Below are positions 33,967 to 48,259 of a stretch of 64,000 bases of DNA, piece by piece (within the stretch, counting starts at the first letter, position 1; every line of letters starts with the position of its first letter). The stretch comes from Lepturacanthus savala (lineage: Eukaryota > Chordata > Actinopteri > Scombriformes > Trichiuridae), in the NCBI GenBank assembly GCA_030544235.1, contig CM060470.1, forward strand, positions 28,753,098 through 28,817,097. The letters are read 5' to 3'. The notes beneath the pieces were generated by a model that had not been told where the DNA came from, did no database searches, and was given only the letters and a program-made list of their open reading frames with translations. Made by a program: the position numbers and the translations under genes.

Positions 33967-35692
33967 TCTTCCGCGTCTTTGATTGCCCTTTTGGAGGCCT
34001 GAACATACCTAAAAAGTCCCCATTTTTTCTGGACGCATCAGGCCCGGCGAAAAATTACATATTTCATCGGTTTTGAAAATGGGCGGGGCAAAATGGCTCA
34101 GTAGCGCCCCCTTGTCACTTTCAAAACACCCCCCCCATAGGGGTTAGTTTATCGTATCTTCACGAAACTCGGCACACGCGTTTATCATGCCAAGGCGCAC
34201 AAAAAATCCTCTTGACGTCATGGTGAAAGTCAAACAGGAAGTCGGCCATTTTGAATCAAACATCGCCGAAGACGCCGTTTGCAGGCAACGAAAATCACCT
34301 ACTAGTCAGACACTATAGCCTGCAGCGGCGTAAAATTTTGGTTGTAGCATCTAAAAGGCTTGATCATGAAAACTCGTCGAAATGGTGAGTTTTCATTGGA
34401 GGGCGTGGCCTCGGCGAGGCCTCAAATTCTGATGTTTCGCCATGAAAAAGGAAGTTGTGTTTTCTCCATGAAAGGAACATCCTAACTGCATGAAATTGAT
34501 GGTGTATGATGCTGGTCATGCTCTGAACACGTGTATATGTTTATATTCACGCCACGTCAAACCGCCCCCTGCTGGCAGCAGGAAGTCACTGTCGTCACGC
34601 TTTAATGAATTTCTCAGAGGAAATTATGGATAACCACTTCAAATTGTGTTTCTGGCATGTCAAGACCTTTGTGATGAAATGTCTTTAATACCATGAGTTT
34701 TCATTGGAGGGCGTGGCCTCGGCGAGGCGGCGAGTTTCCATCCCTCGCCATGTGACATCAACTCATCATAACTTCCACATGCTATATTCTATCTGCACCA
34801 AATCTCTGATGCTTCATAAGGGTCCTGTCCTGAACATATTTATACACTCATATTCACTTACACTCATAGCGCCCCCTATTGGTAGCAGGAAATAACTTTC
34901 AAATGTAAAGCCCCATGCTTTATCTTTAACCTAGACTTACGAAATTCGGCAGACACATGGAGTACTTCAGGACGGACAAAAAAGCCTCTTGGATCCATAT
35001 CCTAAGTCCGACAGGAAGTCGGCCATCTTGAATTGAACGTCAGTGATATCGCCGTTTGCAGGCGTCGTACTTTGACGAACTAGTCCTAGGGATTTATCAG
35101 CAGTGACTTCAAATTTTGGCTGTGGCATCTAAAGACGTCAATGATGAAAAAACATTGGAATGGTGGCTCTAAAGGTTAGGGCGTGGCCTCGGTGAGGCCT
35201 CAAATCCTGATGTTTCGCCATGAAAAAGGAAGTTGTGATTTCTAGAGGAAAGAAACATCCTAACTGCATGAAATTGATGGTGTATGATGCTGGTCATGCT
35301 CTGAACACGTGTACGTGTTTATATTCACGCCACATCAGACCGCCCCCTGCTGGCAGCAGGAAGTCACTGTTGTCACGCTTTAATGAATTTCTCCTAGAGA
35401 ATAACCCACAACCGCTTCAAATCGTGTCTCTAACATCTCAAGAACTTTGTTATGAGAAACTTTACAAACGGTGACAATTCAGTAATGGGTGTTAGCGTTG
35501 GCAGACAGCGAATTACGCTGCCTCTCCCTCAGACAGGGACTTGAGATAGTTTCAACATATTGCCTCAAAATCAACGATCGCCCCCGACACAAAGCAAACA
35601 CATATGCTCTGACTCGCCCATACCCCGACTCGCCCATACCCCGACTGCCCATACCCCGCGAGGGCCCTTCAATGCTGCTTGCAGCACTAGTT
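33967..35692 (+). repeat. Unit 19, full length
   Basis: A 11/13/19/22 subfamily member (TTCTAGAGGAAAGAAAC, GGTCCTGTCCTG, AACGAAAATCACC). It differs from unit 22 at few places, for example ACATTGGAATGG against ACATTGAAATGG. Confidence 0.95.
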
Positions 35693-35754
35693 AGGGCCCG
35701 AGCGGCGACTGCAAAGCAGTCGCGGTACCGCGAGGCCCTATTGTTCTCCAAAAG

Positions 35755-35797
<43 letters not shown>

Positions 35798-35822
35798 TTA
35801 TTCTTATTCTTTTTTTTCTTTG
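35693..35822 (+). repeat. Palindromic module with loop variant, long ATT tract
   Basis: The loop is AAA instead of ATA (GCGACTGC-AAA-GCAGTCGC). The stem is unchanged. The ATT tract is among the longest, with about 13 triplets before CTTATTCTTATTC. Confidence 0.92.
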
Positions 35823-37563
35823 TCTTCCGCGTCTTTGATTGCCCTTTTGGGGGCCTGAACATACCTAAAAAGTCCCCATTTTTTCTGGACGCATCAGGCC
35901 CGGCGAAAAATTACGTATTTCGTAGGTTTTGAAAATGGGCGGGGCAAAATGGCTCAGTAGCGCCCCCTTTTCACTTTCAAAACACCCCCCCCATAGGGGT
36001 TAGTTCATCGTATCTTCATGAAACTCGGCACATGTGTTTATCATGCCAAGACGCACAAAAAATCCTCTTGACGTCATGGTGAAAGTCAAACAGGAAGTCA
36101 GCCATTTTTAATCAAACATCGGCGAAGACGCCGTTTGCAGGCAACGTAAATTCACCTACTAGTTAGAAAGAATAGCCTGCAGCGGCGTAAAATTTTGGTT
36201 GTAGCATCTAAAGGGCTTGATCATGAAAAATCATTGAAATGGTGAGTTTTCATGGGAGGGCGTGGCCTCGGCGAGGCCTCAAACTCTGATGTTTCGCCAT
36301 GAAAAAGGAAGTTGTGTTTTCTCCATGAAAGGAACATCCTAACTGCATGAAATTGATGGTGTATGATGCTGGTCCCGCCCTGAACACGTGTATATGGTTA
36401 TAATCACGCCATGTCCAACCGCCCCCTGCTGGCAGCAGGAAGTCACTGTCGTCACGCTTTAATGAATTTCTCAGAGGAAATTATGAATAACCACTTCAAA
36501 TTGTGTTTCTGGCATGTCAAGACCTTTGTGATGAAATGTGTTTAATACCATGAGTTTTCATGAGAGGGCGTGGCCTCGGCAAGGCGGCGAGTTTCCATCC
36601 CTCGCCATGTGACATCAACTCATCATAACTTCCACATGCTATATTCTATCTGCACCAAATCTCTGATGCTTCATAAGGGTCCCGCCCTGAACATATTTAT
36701 ACACTCATATTCACTTACACTCATAGCGCCCCCTATTGGTAGCAGGAAACAACTTTCAAATGTAAAGCCCCATGCTTTATCTTTAACCTAGACTTACGAA
36801 ATTCGGCAGACACATGGAGTACTTCAGGACGGACAAAAAAGCCTCTTGGATCCATATCCTAAGTCCGACAGGAAGTCGGCCATCTTGAATTGAACGTCAG
36901 TTATATCGCCGTTTGCAGGCGTCGTACTTTGACGAACTAGTCCTAGGGATTTATCAGCAGTGACTTCAAATTTTGGCTGTGGCGTCTAAAGACGTCAATG
37001 ATGAAAAACATTGGAATGGTGGCTCTAAAGGTTAGGGCGTGGCCTCGGTGAGGCCTCAAATCCTGATGTTTCGCCATGAAAAAGGAAGTTGTGATTTCTC
37101 CAGGAAAGGAACATCCTAACTGCATGAAATTGATGGTGTATGATGCTGGTCATGCTCTGAACACGTGTACGTGTTTATATTCACGCCACGTCAGACCGCC
37201 CCCTGCTGGCAGCAGGAAGTCACTGTTGTCACGCTTTAATGAATTTCTCCTAGAGAATAACCCACAGCCGCTTCAAATCGTGTCTCTAACATTTCAAGAA
37301 CTTTGTTATGAGAAAGTTTACAAACGGTGACAATTCAGTAATGAGTGTTAGCGTTGCCAGACAGCAAATTACGCTGCCTCTCCCTCAGACAGGGAGTTGA
37401 GATAGTTTCAACATATTGCCTCAAAATCAATGATCGCCCCCCACACAAAGCAAACACACATGCTCTGACTCGCCCATACCCCGACTCGCCCGTACCCCGA
37501 CCGCCCATACCCCGACCGCCCATACCCCGCGAGGGCCCTTCAATGCTGCTTGCAGCACTAGTT
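35823..37563 (+). repeat. Unit 20, full length, longer minisatellite
   Basis: Shares ACTAGTTAGAAAGAATAGCC with unit 7 and has CACATGTGTTTATC in place of CACACGCGTTTATC. GAGTTTTCATGAGAGGGCG (36549) replaces the usual TTGGAGGGCG. Four minisatellite periods. Confidence 0.95.
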
Positions 37564-37675
37564 ATTCTTATTAGGGCCCGAGCGGCGACTGCATAGCAGT
37601 CGCGGTACCGCGAGGCCCTATTGTTCTCCAAAAGATTATTATTATTATTCTTATTATTATTCTTTTTTTTCTTTT
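37564..37675 (+). repeat. Palindromic module, ATT tract and leader
   Basis: Long form at 37573, after ATTCTTATT. Confidence 0.92.
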
Positions 37676-39403
37676 TCTTCCGCGTCTTTGATTGCCCTTT
37701 TGGAGGCCTGAACATACTTAAAAAGTCCCCATTTTTTCTGGACGCATCAGACCCGGCGAAAAATTACGTATTTCGTAGGTTTTGAAAATGGGCGGGGCAA
37801 AATGGCTCAGTAGCGCCCCCTTTTCACTTTCAAAACACCCCCCCCATAGGGGTTAGTTTATCGTATCTTCACGAAACTCGGCACACGCGTTTATCATGCC
37901 AAGGCGCACAAAAAATCCTCTTGACGTCATGGTGAAAGTCAAACAGGAAGTCGGCCATTTTGAATCAAACATCGCCGAAGACGCCGTTTGCAGGCAACGT
38001 AAATTCACCTACTAGTCAGACACTATAGCCTGCAGCGGCATAAAATTTTGGATGTAGCTTCTAAAAGGCTTGATCATGAAAACTCGTCGAAATGGTGAGT
38101 TTTCATGGGAGGGCGTGGCCTCAGCGAGGCCTCAAATTCTGATGTTTCGCCATGAAAAAGGAAGTTGTGTTTTCTCCATGAAAGGAACATCCTAAATGCA
38201 TGAAATTGATGGTGCATGATGCTGGTCCCGCCCTGAACACGTGTATATGTTTATATTCACGCCACGTCAAACCGCCCCCTGCTGGCAGCAGGAAGTCACT
38301 GTCGTCACGCTTTAATGAATTTCTCAGAGGAAATTATGGATAACCACTTCAAATTGTGTTTATGGCATGTCAAGACCTTTGTGATGAAATGTGTTTAATA
38401 CCATGAGTTTTCATTGGAGGGCGTGGCCTCGGCGAGGCGGCGAGTTTCCATCCCTCGCCATGTGACATCAACTCATCATAACTTCCACATGCTATATTCT
38501 ATCTGCACCAAATCTCTGATGCTTCATAAGGGTCCCGCCCTGAACATATTTATACACTCATATTCACTCACACTCATAGCGCCACCTATTGGTAGCAGGA
38601 AATAACTTTCAAATGTAAAGCCCCATGCTTTATCTTTAACCTAGACTTACAAAATTCGGCAGACACATGGAGTACTTCAGGACGGACAAAAAAGCCTCCT
38701 GAATCCATATCCTAAGTCCGACAGGAAGTCGGCCATCTTGAATTGAACGTCAGCGATATCGCCGTTTGCAGGCATCATACTTTGACGAACTAGTCCTAGG
38801 GATTTATCAGCAGTGACTTCAAATTTTGGCTGTGGCATCTAAAGACGTCAATGATGAAAAAACATTGGAATGGTGGCTCTAAAGGTTAGGGCGTGGCCTC
38901 GGTGAGGCCTCAAATCCTGATGTTTCGCCATGAAAAAGGAAGTTGTGATTTCTCCAGGAAAGGAACATCCTAACTGCATGAAATTGATGGTGTATGATGC
39001 TGGTCATGCTCTGAACACGTGTACGTGTTTATATACACGCCACGTCAGACCGCCCCCTGCTGGCAGCAGGAAGTCACTGTTGTCACGCTTTAATGAATTT
39101 CTCCTAGAGAATAACCCGCAACCGCTTCAAATCATGTCTCTAACATCTCAAGAACTTTGTTATGAGAAAGTATTTTAAACGGTGACAATTCAGTAATGGG
39201 TGTTAGCGTTGGCAGACAGCGAATTACGCTGCCTCTCCCTCAGACAGGGACTTGAGATAGTTTCAACATATTGCCTCAAAATCAACGATCGCCCCCGACA
39301 CAAAGCAAACACACATGCTCTGACTCGCCCATACCCCGACTCGCCCGTACCCCGACCGCCCATACCCCGCGAGGGCCCTTCATTGCTGCTTGCAGCACTA
39401 GTT
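37676..39403 (+). repeat. Unit 21, full length
   Basis: 15/16/21/25 subfamily (CTAAATGCATG, CCTCCTGAATCC, GCGCCACCTATTGG). GAAAGTATTTTAAACGG at 39166 closes the 84-codon frame early. It is joined to unit 22 without an ATT tract. Confidence 0.95.
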
Positions 39404-39417
39404 CTTTTTTTTCTTTG

Positions 39418-41143
39418 TCTTCCGCGTCTTTGATTGCCCTTTTGGAGGCCTGAACATACCTAAAAAGTCCCCATTTTTTCTGGACGCATCAGGCCCGGCG
39501 AAAAATTACATATTTCATCGGTTTTGAAAATGGGCGGGGCAAAATGGCTCAGTAGCGCCCCCTTGTCACTTTCAAAACACCCCCCCCATAGGGGTTAGTT
39601 TATCGTATCTTCACGAAACTCGGCACACGCGTTTATCATGCCAAGGCGCACAAAAAATCCTCTTGACGTCATGGTGAAAGTCAAACAGGAAGTCGGCCAT
39701 TTTGAATCAAACATCGCCGAAGACGCCGTTTGCAGGCAACGAAAATCACCTACTAGTCAGAGACTATAGCCTGCAGCGGCGTAAAATTTTGGTTGTAGCA
39801 TCTAAAAGGCTTGATCATGAAAACTCGTCGAAATGGTGAGTTTTCATTGGAGGGCGTGGCCTCGGCGAGGCCTCAAATTCTGATGTTTCGCCATGAAAAA
39901 GGAAGTTGTGTTTTCTCCATGAAAGGAACATCCTAACTGCATGAAATTGATGGTGTATGATGCTGGTCATGCTCTGAACACGTGTATATGTTTATATTCA
40001 CGCCACGTCAAACCGCCCCCTGCTGGCAGCAGGAAGTCACTGTCGTCACGCTTTAATGAATTTCTCAGAGGAAATTATGGATAACCACTTCAAATTGTGT
40101 TTCTGGCATGTCAAGACCTTTGTGATGAAATGTCTTTAATACCATGAGTTTTCATTGGAGGGCGTGGCCTCGGCGAGGCGGCGAGTTTCCATCCCTCGCC
40201 ATGTGACATCAACTCATCATAACTTCCACATGCTATATTCTATCTGCACCAAATCTCTGATGCTTCATAAGGGTCCTGTCCTGAACATATTTATACACTC
40301 ATATTCACTTACACTCATAGCGCCCCCTATTGGTAGCAGGAAATAACTTTCAAATGTAAAGCCCCATGCTTTATCTTTAACCTAGACTTACGAAATTCGG
40401 CAGACACATGGAGTACTTCAGGACGGACAAAAAAGCCTCTTGGATCCATATCCTAAGTCCGACAGGAAGTCGGCCATCTTGAATTGAACGTCAGTGATAT
40501 CGCCGTTTGCAGGCGTCGTACTTTGACGAACTAGTCCTAGGGATTTATCAGCAGTGACTTCAAATTTTGGCTGTGGCATCTAAAGACGTCAATGATGAAA
40601 AAACATTGAAATGGTGGCTCTAAAGGTTAGGGCGTGGCCTCGGTGAGGCCTCAAATCCTGATGTTTCGCCATGAAAAAGGAAGTTGTGATTTCTAGAGGA
40701 AAGAAACATCCTAACTGCATGAAATTGATGGTGTATGATGCTGGTCATGCTCTGAACACGTGTAGGTGTTTATATTCACGCCACATCAGACCGCCCCCTG
40801 CTGGCAGCAGGAAGTCACTGTTGTCACGCTTTAATGAATTTCTCCTAGAGAATAACCCACAACCGCTTCAAATCGTGTCTCTAACATCTCAAGAACTTTG
40901 TTATGAGAAACTTTACAAACGGTGACAATTCAGTAATGGGTGTTAGCGTTGGCAGACAGCGAATTACGCTGCCTCTCCCTCAGACAGGGACTTGAGATAG
41001 TTTCAACATATTGCCTCAAAATCAACGATCGCCCCCGACACAAAGCAAACACATATGCTCTGACTCGCCCATACCCCGACTCGCCCATACCCCGACTGCC
41101 CATACCCCGCGAGGGCCCTTCAATGCTGCTTGCAGCACTAGTT
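39418..41143 (+). repeat. Unit 22, full length
   Basis: Close copy of unit 13. CACGTGTAGGTG (40758) is private. Unit 23 behind it resembles unit 14 in its left half, so the order 13-14 is partly repeated as 22-23. Confidence 0.95.
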
Positions 41144-41157
41144 CTTTTTTTTCTTTT

Positions 41158-42884
41158 TCTTCCGCGTCTTTGATTGCCCTTTTGGAGGCCTAAACATACT
41201 TAAAAAGTCCCCATTTTTTCTGGACGCATCAGACCCGGCGAAAAATTACGTATTTCGTAGGTTTTGAAAATGGGCGGGGCAAAATGGCTCAGTAGCGCCC
41301 CCTTTTCACTTTCAAAACACCCCCCCCATAGGGGTTAGTTTATCGTATCTTCACGAAACTCGGCACACGCGTTTATCATGCCAAGGCGCACAAAAAATCC
41401 TCTTGACGTCATGGTGAAAGTCAAACAGGAAGTCGGCCATTTTGAATCAAACATCGCCGAAGACGCCGTTTGCAGGCAACGTAAATTCACCTACTAGTCA
41501 GACACTATAGCCTGCAGCGGCGTAAAATTTTGGATGTAGCTTCTAAAAGGCTTGATCATGAAAACTCGTCGAAATGGTGAGTTTTCATCGGAGGGCGTGG
41601 CCTCGGCGAGGCCTCAAATTCTGATGTTTCGCCATGAAAAAGGAAGTTGTGTTTTCTCCATGAAAGGAACATCCTAAATGCATGAAATTGATGGTGCATG
41701 ATGCTGGTCCCGCCCTGAACACGTGTATATGTTTATATTCACGCCACGTCAAACCGCCCCCTGCTGGCAGCAGGAAGTCACTGTCGTCACGCTTTAATGA
41801 ATTTCTCAGAGGAAATTATGGATAACCACTTCAAATTGTGTTTCTGGCATGTCAAGACCTTTGTGATGAAATGTGTTTAATACCATGAGTTTTCATTGGA
41901 GGGCGTGGCCTCGGCGAGGCGGCGAGTTTCCATCCCTCGCCATGTGACATCAACTCATCATAACTTCCACATGCTATATTCTATCTGCACCAAATCTCTG
42001 ATGCTTCATAAGGGTCCTGCCCTGAACATATTTATACACTCATATTCACTCACACTCATAGCGCCCCCTATTGGTAGCAGGAAATAACTTTCAAATGTAA
42101 AGCCCCATGCTTTATCTTTAACCTAGACTTACAAAATTCAACAGACACATGGAGTACTTCAGGACGGACAAAAAATCCTCTTGGATCCATATCCTAAGTC
42201 CAACAGGAAGTCGGCCATCTTGAATTGAACGTCAGCGATATCGCCGTTTGGAGGCGTCGTACTTTGACGAACTAGTCCTAGGGATTTATCAGCAGTGACT
42301 TCAAATTTTGGCTGTGGCATCTAAAGACGTCAATGATGAAAAAACATTGAAATGGTGGCTCTAAAGGTTAGGGCGTGGCCTCGGTGAGGCCTCAAATCCT
42401 GATGTTTCGCCATGAAAAAGGAAGTTGTGATTTCTCCAGGAAAGGAACATCCTAACTGCATGAAATTCATGGTGTATGATGCTGGTCATGCTCTGAACAT
42501 GTGTACGTGTTTATATTCACGCCACATCAGACCGCCCCCTGCTGGCAGCAGGAAGTCACTGTTGTCACGCTTTAATGAATTTCTCCTAGAGAATAATCCA
42601 CAACCGCTTCAAATCGTGTCTCTAACATTTCAAGAACTTTGTTATGAGAAAGTTTACAAACGGTGACACTTCAGTAATGGGTGTTAGCGTTGGCAGACAG
42701 CGAATTACGCTGCCTCTCCCTCAGACAGGGAGTTGAGATGGTTTCAACATATTGCCTCAAAATCAATGATCGCCCCCGACACAAAGCAAACACACATGCT
42801 CTGACTCGCCCATACCCCGACTCGCCCGTACCCCGACCGCCCATACCCCGCGAGGGCCCTTCAATGCTGCTTGCAGCACTAGTT
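41158..42884 (+). repeat. Unit 23, full length
   Basis: The left half follows the GGATGTAGCTTC group. The B half follows the unit 1/5 group (TTCAACAGACAC, GTTTGGAGGCGTCG, AAATTCATGGTG). This makes it a recombinant mosaic. GGCCTAAACATAC at 41187 is private. Confidence 0.95.
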
Positions 42885-42907
42885 ATTATTATTCTTTTTT
42901 TTCTTTG

Positions 42908-44643
42908 TCTTCCGCGTCTTTGAATGCCCTTTTGGAGGCCTGAACATACCTAAAAAGTCCCCATTTTTTCTGGACGCATCAGGCCCGGCGAAAAATTACG
43001 TATTTCGTAGGTTTTGAAAATGGGCGGGGCAAAATGGCTCAGTAGCGCCCCCTTGTCACTTTCAAAACACCCCCCCCATAGGGGTTAGTTTATCGTATCT
43101 TCACGAAACTCGGCACACGCGTTTATCATGCCAAGGCGCACAAAAAATCCTCTTGACGTCATGGTGAAAGTCAAACAGGAAGTCAGCCATTTTGAATCAA
43201 ACATCGGCGAAGACGCCGTTTGCAGGCAACGTAAATTCACCTACTAGTCAGACACTATAGCCTGCAGCGGCGTAAAATTTTGGTTGTAGCATCTAAAAGG
43301 CTTGATCATGAAAACTCGTTGAAATGGTGAGTTTTCATGGGAGGGCGTGGCCTCGGCGAGGCCTCAAATTCTGATGTTTCGCCATGAAAAAGGAAGTTGT
43401 GTTTTCTCCATGAAAGGAACATCCTAACTGCATGAAATTGATGGTGTATGATGCTGGTCCCGCCCTGAACACGTGTATATGGTTATAATCACGCCACGTC
43501 AAACCGCCCCCTGCTGGCAGCAGGAAGTCACTGTCGTCACGCTTTAATGAATTTCTCAGAGGAAATTATGGATAACCACTTCAAATTGTGTTTATGGCAT
43601 GTCAAGACCTTTGTGATGAAATGTGTTTAATACCATGAGTTTTCATTGGAGGGCGTGGCCTCAGCGAGGCGGCGAGTTTCCATCCCTCGCCATGTGACAT
43701 CAACTCATCATAACTTCCACATGCTATATTCTATCTGCACCAAATCTCTGATGCTTCATAAGGGTCCTGCCCTGAACATATTTATACACTCATATTCACT
43801 CACACTCATAGCGCCCCCTATTGGTAGCAGGAAATAACTTTCAAATGTAAAGCCCCATGCTTTATCTTTAACCTAGACTTACAAAATTCGGCAGACACAT
43901 GGAGTACTTCAGGACGGACAAAAAAGCCTCTTGGATCCATATCCTAAGTCCGACAGGAAGTCGGCCATCTTGAATTGAACGTCAGCGATATCGCCGTTTG
44001 CAGGCATCATACTTTGACGAACTAGTCCTAGGGATTTATCAGCAGTGACTTCAAATTTTGGCTGTGGCATCTAAAGACGTCAATGATGAAAAAACATTGG
44101 AATGGTGGCTCTAAAGGTTAGGGCGTGGCCTCGGTGAGGCCTCAAATCCTGATGTTTCGCCATGAAAAAGGAAGTTGTGATTTCTCCAGGAAAGGAACAT
44201 CCTAACTGCATGAAATTGATGGTGTATGATGCTGGTCATGCTCTGAACACGTGTACGTGTTTATATTCACGCCACATCAGACCGCCCCCTGCTGGCAGCA
44301 GGAAGTCACTGTTGTCACGCTTTAATGAATTTCTCCTAGAGAATAACCCGCAACCGCTTCAAATCGTGTCTAACATCTCAAGAACTTTGTTATGAGAAAG
44401 TTTACAAACGGGGACAATTCAGTAATGGGTGATAGCGTTGCGAGACAGCGAATTACGCTGCCTCTCCCTCAGACAGGGAGTTGAGATGGTTTCAACATAT
44501 TGCCTCAAAATCAATGATCGCCCCCGACACAAAGCAAACACACATGCTCTGACTCGCCCATACCCCGACTCGCCCGTACCCCGACCGCCCACACCCCGCG
44601 GTGCACCCGCGAGGGCCCTTCATTGCTGCTTGCAGCACTAGTT
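42908..44643 (+). repeat. Unit 24, full length
   Basis: A 2-bp deletion (GTGTCTAACATC, 44367) shifts the frame of the recurrent 84-codon ORF. GGGTGATAGCGTTGCGAGACAG is related to units 26 and 31. CGCGGTGCACCCGCGAG end. Confidence 0.95.
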
Positions 44644-44758
44644 ATTATTATTAGGGCCCGAGCGGCGACTGCATAGCAGTCGCGGTACCGCGAGGCCCTA
44701 TTGTTCTCCAAAAGATTATTATTATTATTATTCTTATTCTTATTCTTTTTTTTCTTTG
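44644..44758 (+). repeat. Palindromic module, ATT tract and leader
   Basis: Long form at 44653, between a short and a longer ATT tract ending CTTATTCTTATTC. Confidence 0.92.
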
Positions 44759-46485
44759 TCTTCCGCGTCTTTGATTGCCCTTTTGGAGGCCTGAACATAC
44801 TTAAAAAGTCCCCATTTTTTCTGGACGCATCAGACCCGGCGAAAAATTACGTATTTCGTAGGTTTTGAAAATGGGCGGGGCAAAATGGCTCAGTAGCGCC
44901 CCCTTTTCACTTTCAAAACACCCCCCCCATAGGGGTTAGTTTATCGTATCTTCACGAAACTCGGCACACGCGTTTATCATGCCAAGGCGCACAAAAAATC
45001 CTCTTGACGTCATGGTGAAAGTCAAACAGGAAGTCGGCCATTTTGAATCAAACATCGCCGAAGACGCCGTTTGCAGGCAACGTAAATTCACCTACTAGTC
45101 AGACACTATAGCCTGCAGCGGCGTAAAATTTTGGATGTAGCTTCTAAAAGGCTTGATCATGAAAACTCGTCGAAATGGTGAGTTTTCATGGGAGGGCGTG
45201 GCCTCAGCGAGGCCTCAAATTCTGATGTTTCGCCATGAAAAAGGAAGTTGTGTTTTCTCCATGAAAGGAACATCCTAAATGCATGAAATTGATGGTGTAT
45301 GATGCTGGTCCCGCCCTGAACACGTGTATATGTTTATATTCACGCCACGTCAGACCGCCCCCTGCTGGCAGCAGGAAGTCACTGTCGTCACGCTTTAATG
45401 AATTTCTCAGAGGAAATTATGGATAACCACTTCAAATTGTGTTTATGGCATGTCAAGACCTTTGTGATGAAATGTGTTTAATACCATGAGTTTTCATTGG
45501 AGGGCGTGGCCTCGGCGAGGCGGCGAGTTTCCATCCCTCGCCATGTGACATCAACTCATCATAACTTCCACATGCTATATTCTATCTGCACCAAATCTCT
45601 GATGCTTCATAAGGGTCCCGCCCTGAACATATTTATACACTCATATTCACTCACACTCATAGCGCCACCTATTGGTAGCAGGAAATAACTTTCAAATGTA
45701 AAGCCCCATGCTTTATCTTTAACCTAGACTTACAAAATTCGGCAGACACATGGAGTACTTCAGGACGGACAAAAAAGCCTCCTGAATCCATATCCTAAGT
45801 CCGACAGGAAGTCGGCCATCTTGAATTGAACGTCAGCGATATCGCCGTTTGCAGGCATCATACTTTGACGAACTAGTCCTAGGGATTTATCAGCAGTGAC
45901 TTCAAATTTTGGCTGTGGCATCTAAAGACGTCAATGATGAAAAAACATTGAAATGGTGGCTCTAAAGGTTAGGGCGTGGCCTCGGTGAGGCCTCAAATCC
46001 TGATGTTTCGCCATGAAAAAGGAAGTTGTGATTTCTCCAGGAAAGGAACATCCTAACTGCATGAAATTGATGGTGTATGATGCTGGTCATGCTCTGAACA
46101 CGTGTACGTGTTTATATACACGCCACGTCAGACCGCCCCCTGCTGGCAGCAGGAAGTCACTGTTGTCACGCTTTAATGAATTTCTCCTAGAGAATAACCC
46201 GCAAACGCTTCAAATCATGTCTCTAACATCTCAAGAACTTTGTTATGAGAAAGTTTACAAACGGTGACAATTCAGTAATGGGTGTTAGCGTTGGCAGACA
46301 GCGAATTACGCTGCCTCTCCCTCAGACAGGGACTTGAGATAGTTTCAACATATTGCCTCAAAATCAACGATCGCCCCCGACACAAAGCAAACACACATGC
46401 TCTGACTCGCCCATACCCCGACTCGCCCATACCCCGACTGCCCATACCCCGCGAGGGCCCTTCAATGCTGCTTGCAGCACTAGTT
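44759..46485 (+). repeat. Unit 25, full length
   Basis: Sister copy of unit 16. Unlike unit 16 it has no module behind it: ACTAGTTCTTTTTTTTC leads directly to unit 26. Confidence 0.95.
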
Positions 46486-46499
46486 CTTTTTTTTCTTTG

Positions 46500-48236
46500 T
46501 CTTCCGCGTCTTTGAATGCCCTTTTGGAGGCCTGAACATACCTAAAAAGTCCCCATTTTTTCTGGACGCATCAGGCCCGGCGAAAAATTACATATTTCAT
46601 CGGTTTTGAAAATGGGCGGGGCAAAATGGCTCAGTAGCGCCCCCTTGTCACTTTCAAAACACCCCCCCCATAGGGGTTAGTTTATCGTATCTTCACGAAA
46701 CTCGGCACACGCGTTTATCATGCCAAGGCGCACAAAAAATCCTCTTGACGTCATGGTGAAAGTCAAACAGGAAGTCGGCCATTTTGAATCAAACATCGCC
46801 GAAGACGCCGTTTGCAGGCAACGAAATTCACCTACTAGTCAGAGACTATAGCCTGCAGCGGCGTAAAATTTTGGTTGTAGCATCTAAAAGGCTTGATCAT
46901 GAAAACTCGTCGAAATGGTGAGTTTTCATTGGAGGGCGTGGCCTCGGCGAGGCCTCAAATTCTGATGTTTCGCCATGAAAAAGGAAGTTGTGTTTTCTCC
47001 ATGAAAGGAACATCCTAACTGCATGAAATTGATGGTGCATGATGCTGGTCATGCTCTGAACACGTGTATATGTTTATATTCACGCCACGTCAAACCGCCC
47101 CCTGCTGGCAGCAGGAAGTCACTGTCGTCACGCTTTAATAAATTTCTCAGAGGAAATTATGGATAACCACTTCAAATTGTGTTTATGGCATGTCAAGACC
47201 TTTGTGATGAAATGTCTTTAATACCATGAGTTTTCTTTGGAGGGCGTGGCCTCGGCGAGGCGGCGAGTTTCCATCCCTCGCCATGTGACATCAACTCATC
47301 ATAACTTCCACATGCTATATTCTATCTGCACCAAATCTCTGATGCTTCATAAGGGTCCCGCCCTGAACATATTTATACACTCATATTCACTCACACTCAC
47401 AGCGCCCCCTATTGGTAGCAGGAAATAACTTTCAAATGTAAAGCCCCATGCTTTATCTTTAACCTAGACTTACAAAATTCAACAGACACATGGAGTACTT
47501 CAGGACGGACAAAAAAGCCTCTTGGATCCATATCCTAAGTCCGACAGGAAGTCGGCCATCTTGAATTGAACGTCAGCGATATCGCCGTTTGCAGGCGTCA
47601 TACTTTGACGAACTAGTCCTAGGGATTTATCAGCAGTGACTTCAAATTTTGGCTGTGGCATCTAAAGACGTCAATGATGAAAAAACATTGAAATGGTGGC
47701 TCTAAAGGTTAGGGCGTGGCCTCGGTGAGGCCTCAAATCCTGATGTTTCGCCATGAAAAAGGAAGTTGTGATTTCTCCAGGAAAGGAACATCCTAACTGC
47801 ATGAAATTGATGGTGTATGATGCTGGTCCCTCTCTGAACACGTGTACATGTTTATATTCACGCCACATCAAACCGCCCCCTGCTGGCAACAGGAAGTCAC
47901 TGTCGTGACACTTTAATAAATTTCTCCTCGAGAATAACCCGCAACCGCTTCAAATCGTGTCTCTAACATCTCAAGAACTTTGTTATGAGAAAGTTTACAA
48001 ACGGGGACAATTCAGTAATGGGTGATAGCATTGCGAGACAGCGAATTACGCTGCCTCTCCCTCAGACAGGGAGTTGAGATGGTTTCAACATATTGCCTCA
48101 AAATCAACGATCGCCCCCGACACAAAGCAAACACACATGCTCTGACTCGCCCATACCCCGACTCGCCCGTACCCCGACCGCCCATACCCCGCGGTGCACC
48201 CGCGAGGGCCCTTCATTGCTGCTTGCAGCACTAGTT
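46500..48236 (+). repeat. Unit 26, full length
   Basis: Sister of unit 31, with identical length. Both have GGTCCCTCTCTGAACACG, GTGTACATGTTTATATTC, CTGGCAACAGGAAG, GTCGTGACACTTTAATAAAT, CTCCTCGAGAATAAC and GATAGCATTGCGAGAC in the B half. Several of these also occur in the diverged patch of unit 7. Confidence 0.95.
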
Positions 48237-48259
48237 ATTCTTATTCTTTTTTTTCTTTT

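Noticed and set aside
35479..35932. 127- and 147-codon overlapping frames on opposite strands
   Set aside because: Both cross the minisatellite, a module and an ATT tract. Their length comes from chance absence of stops in repeats.
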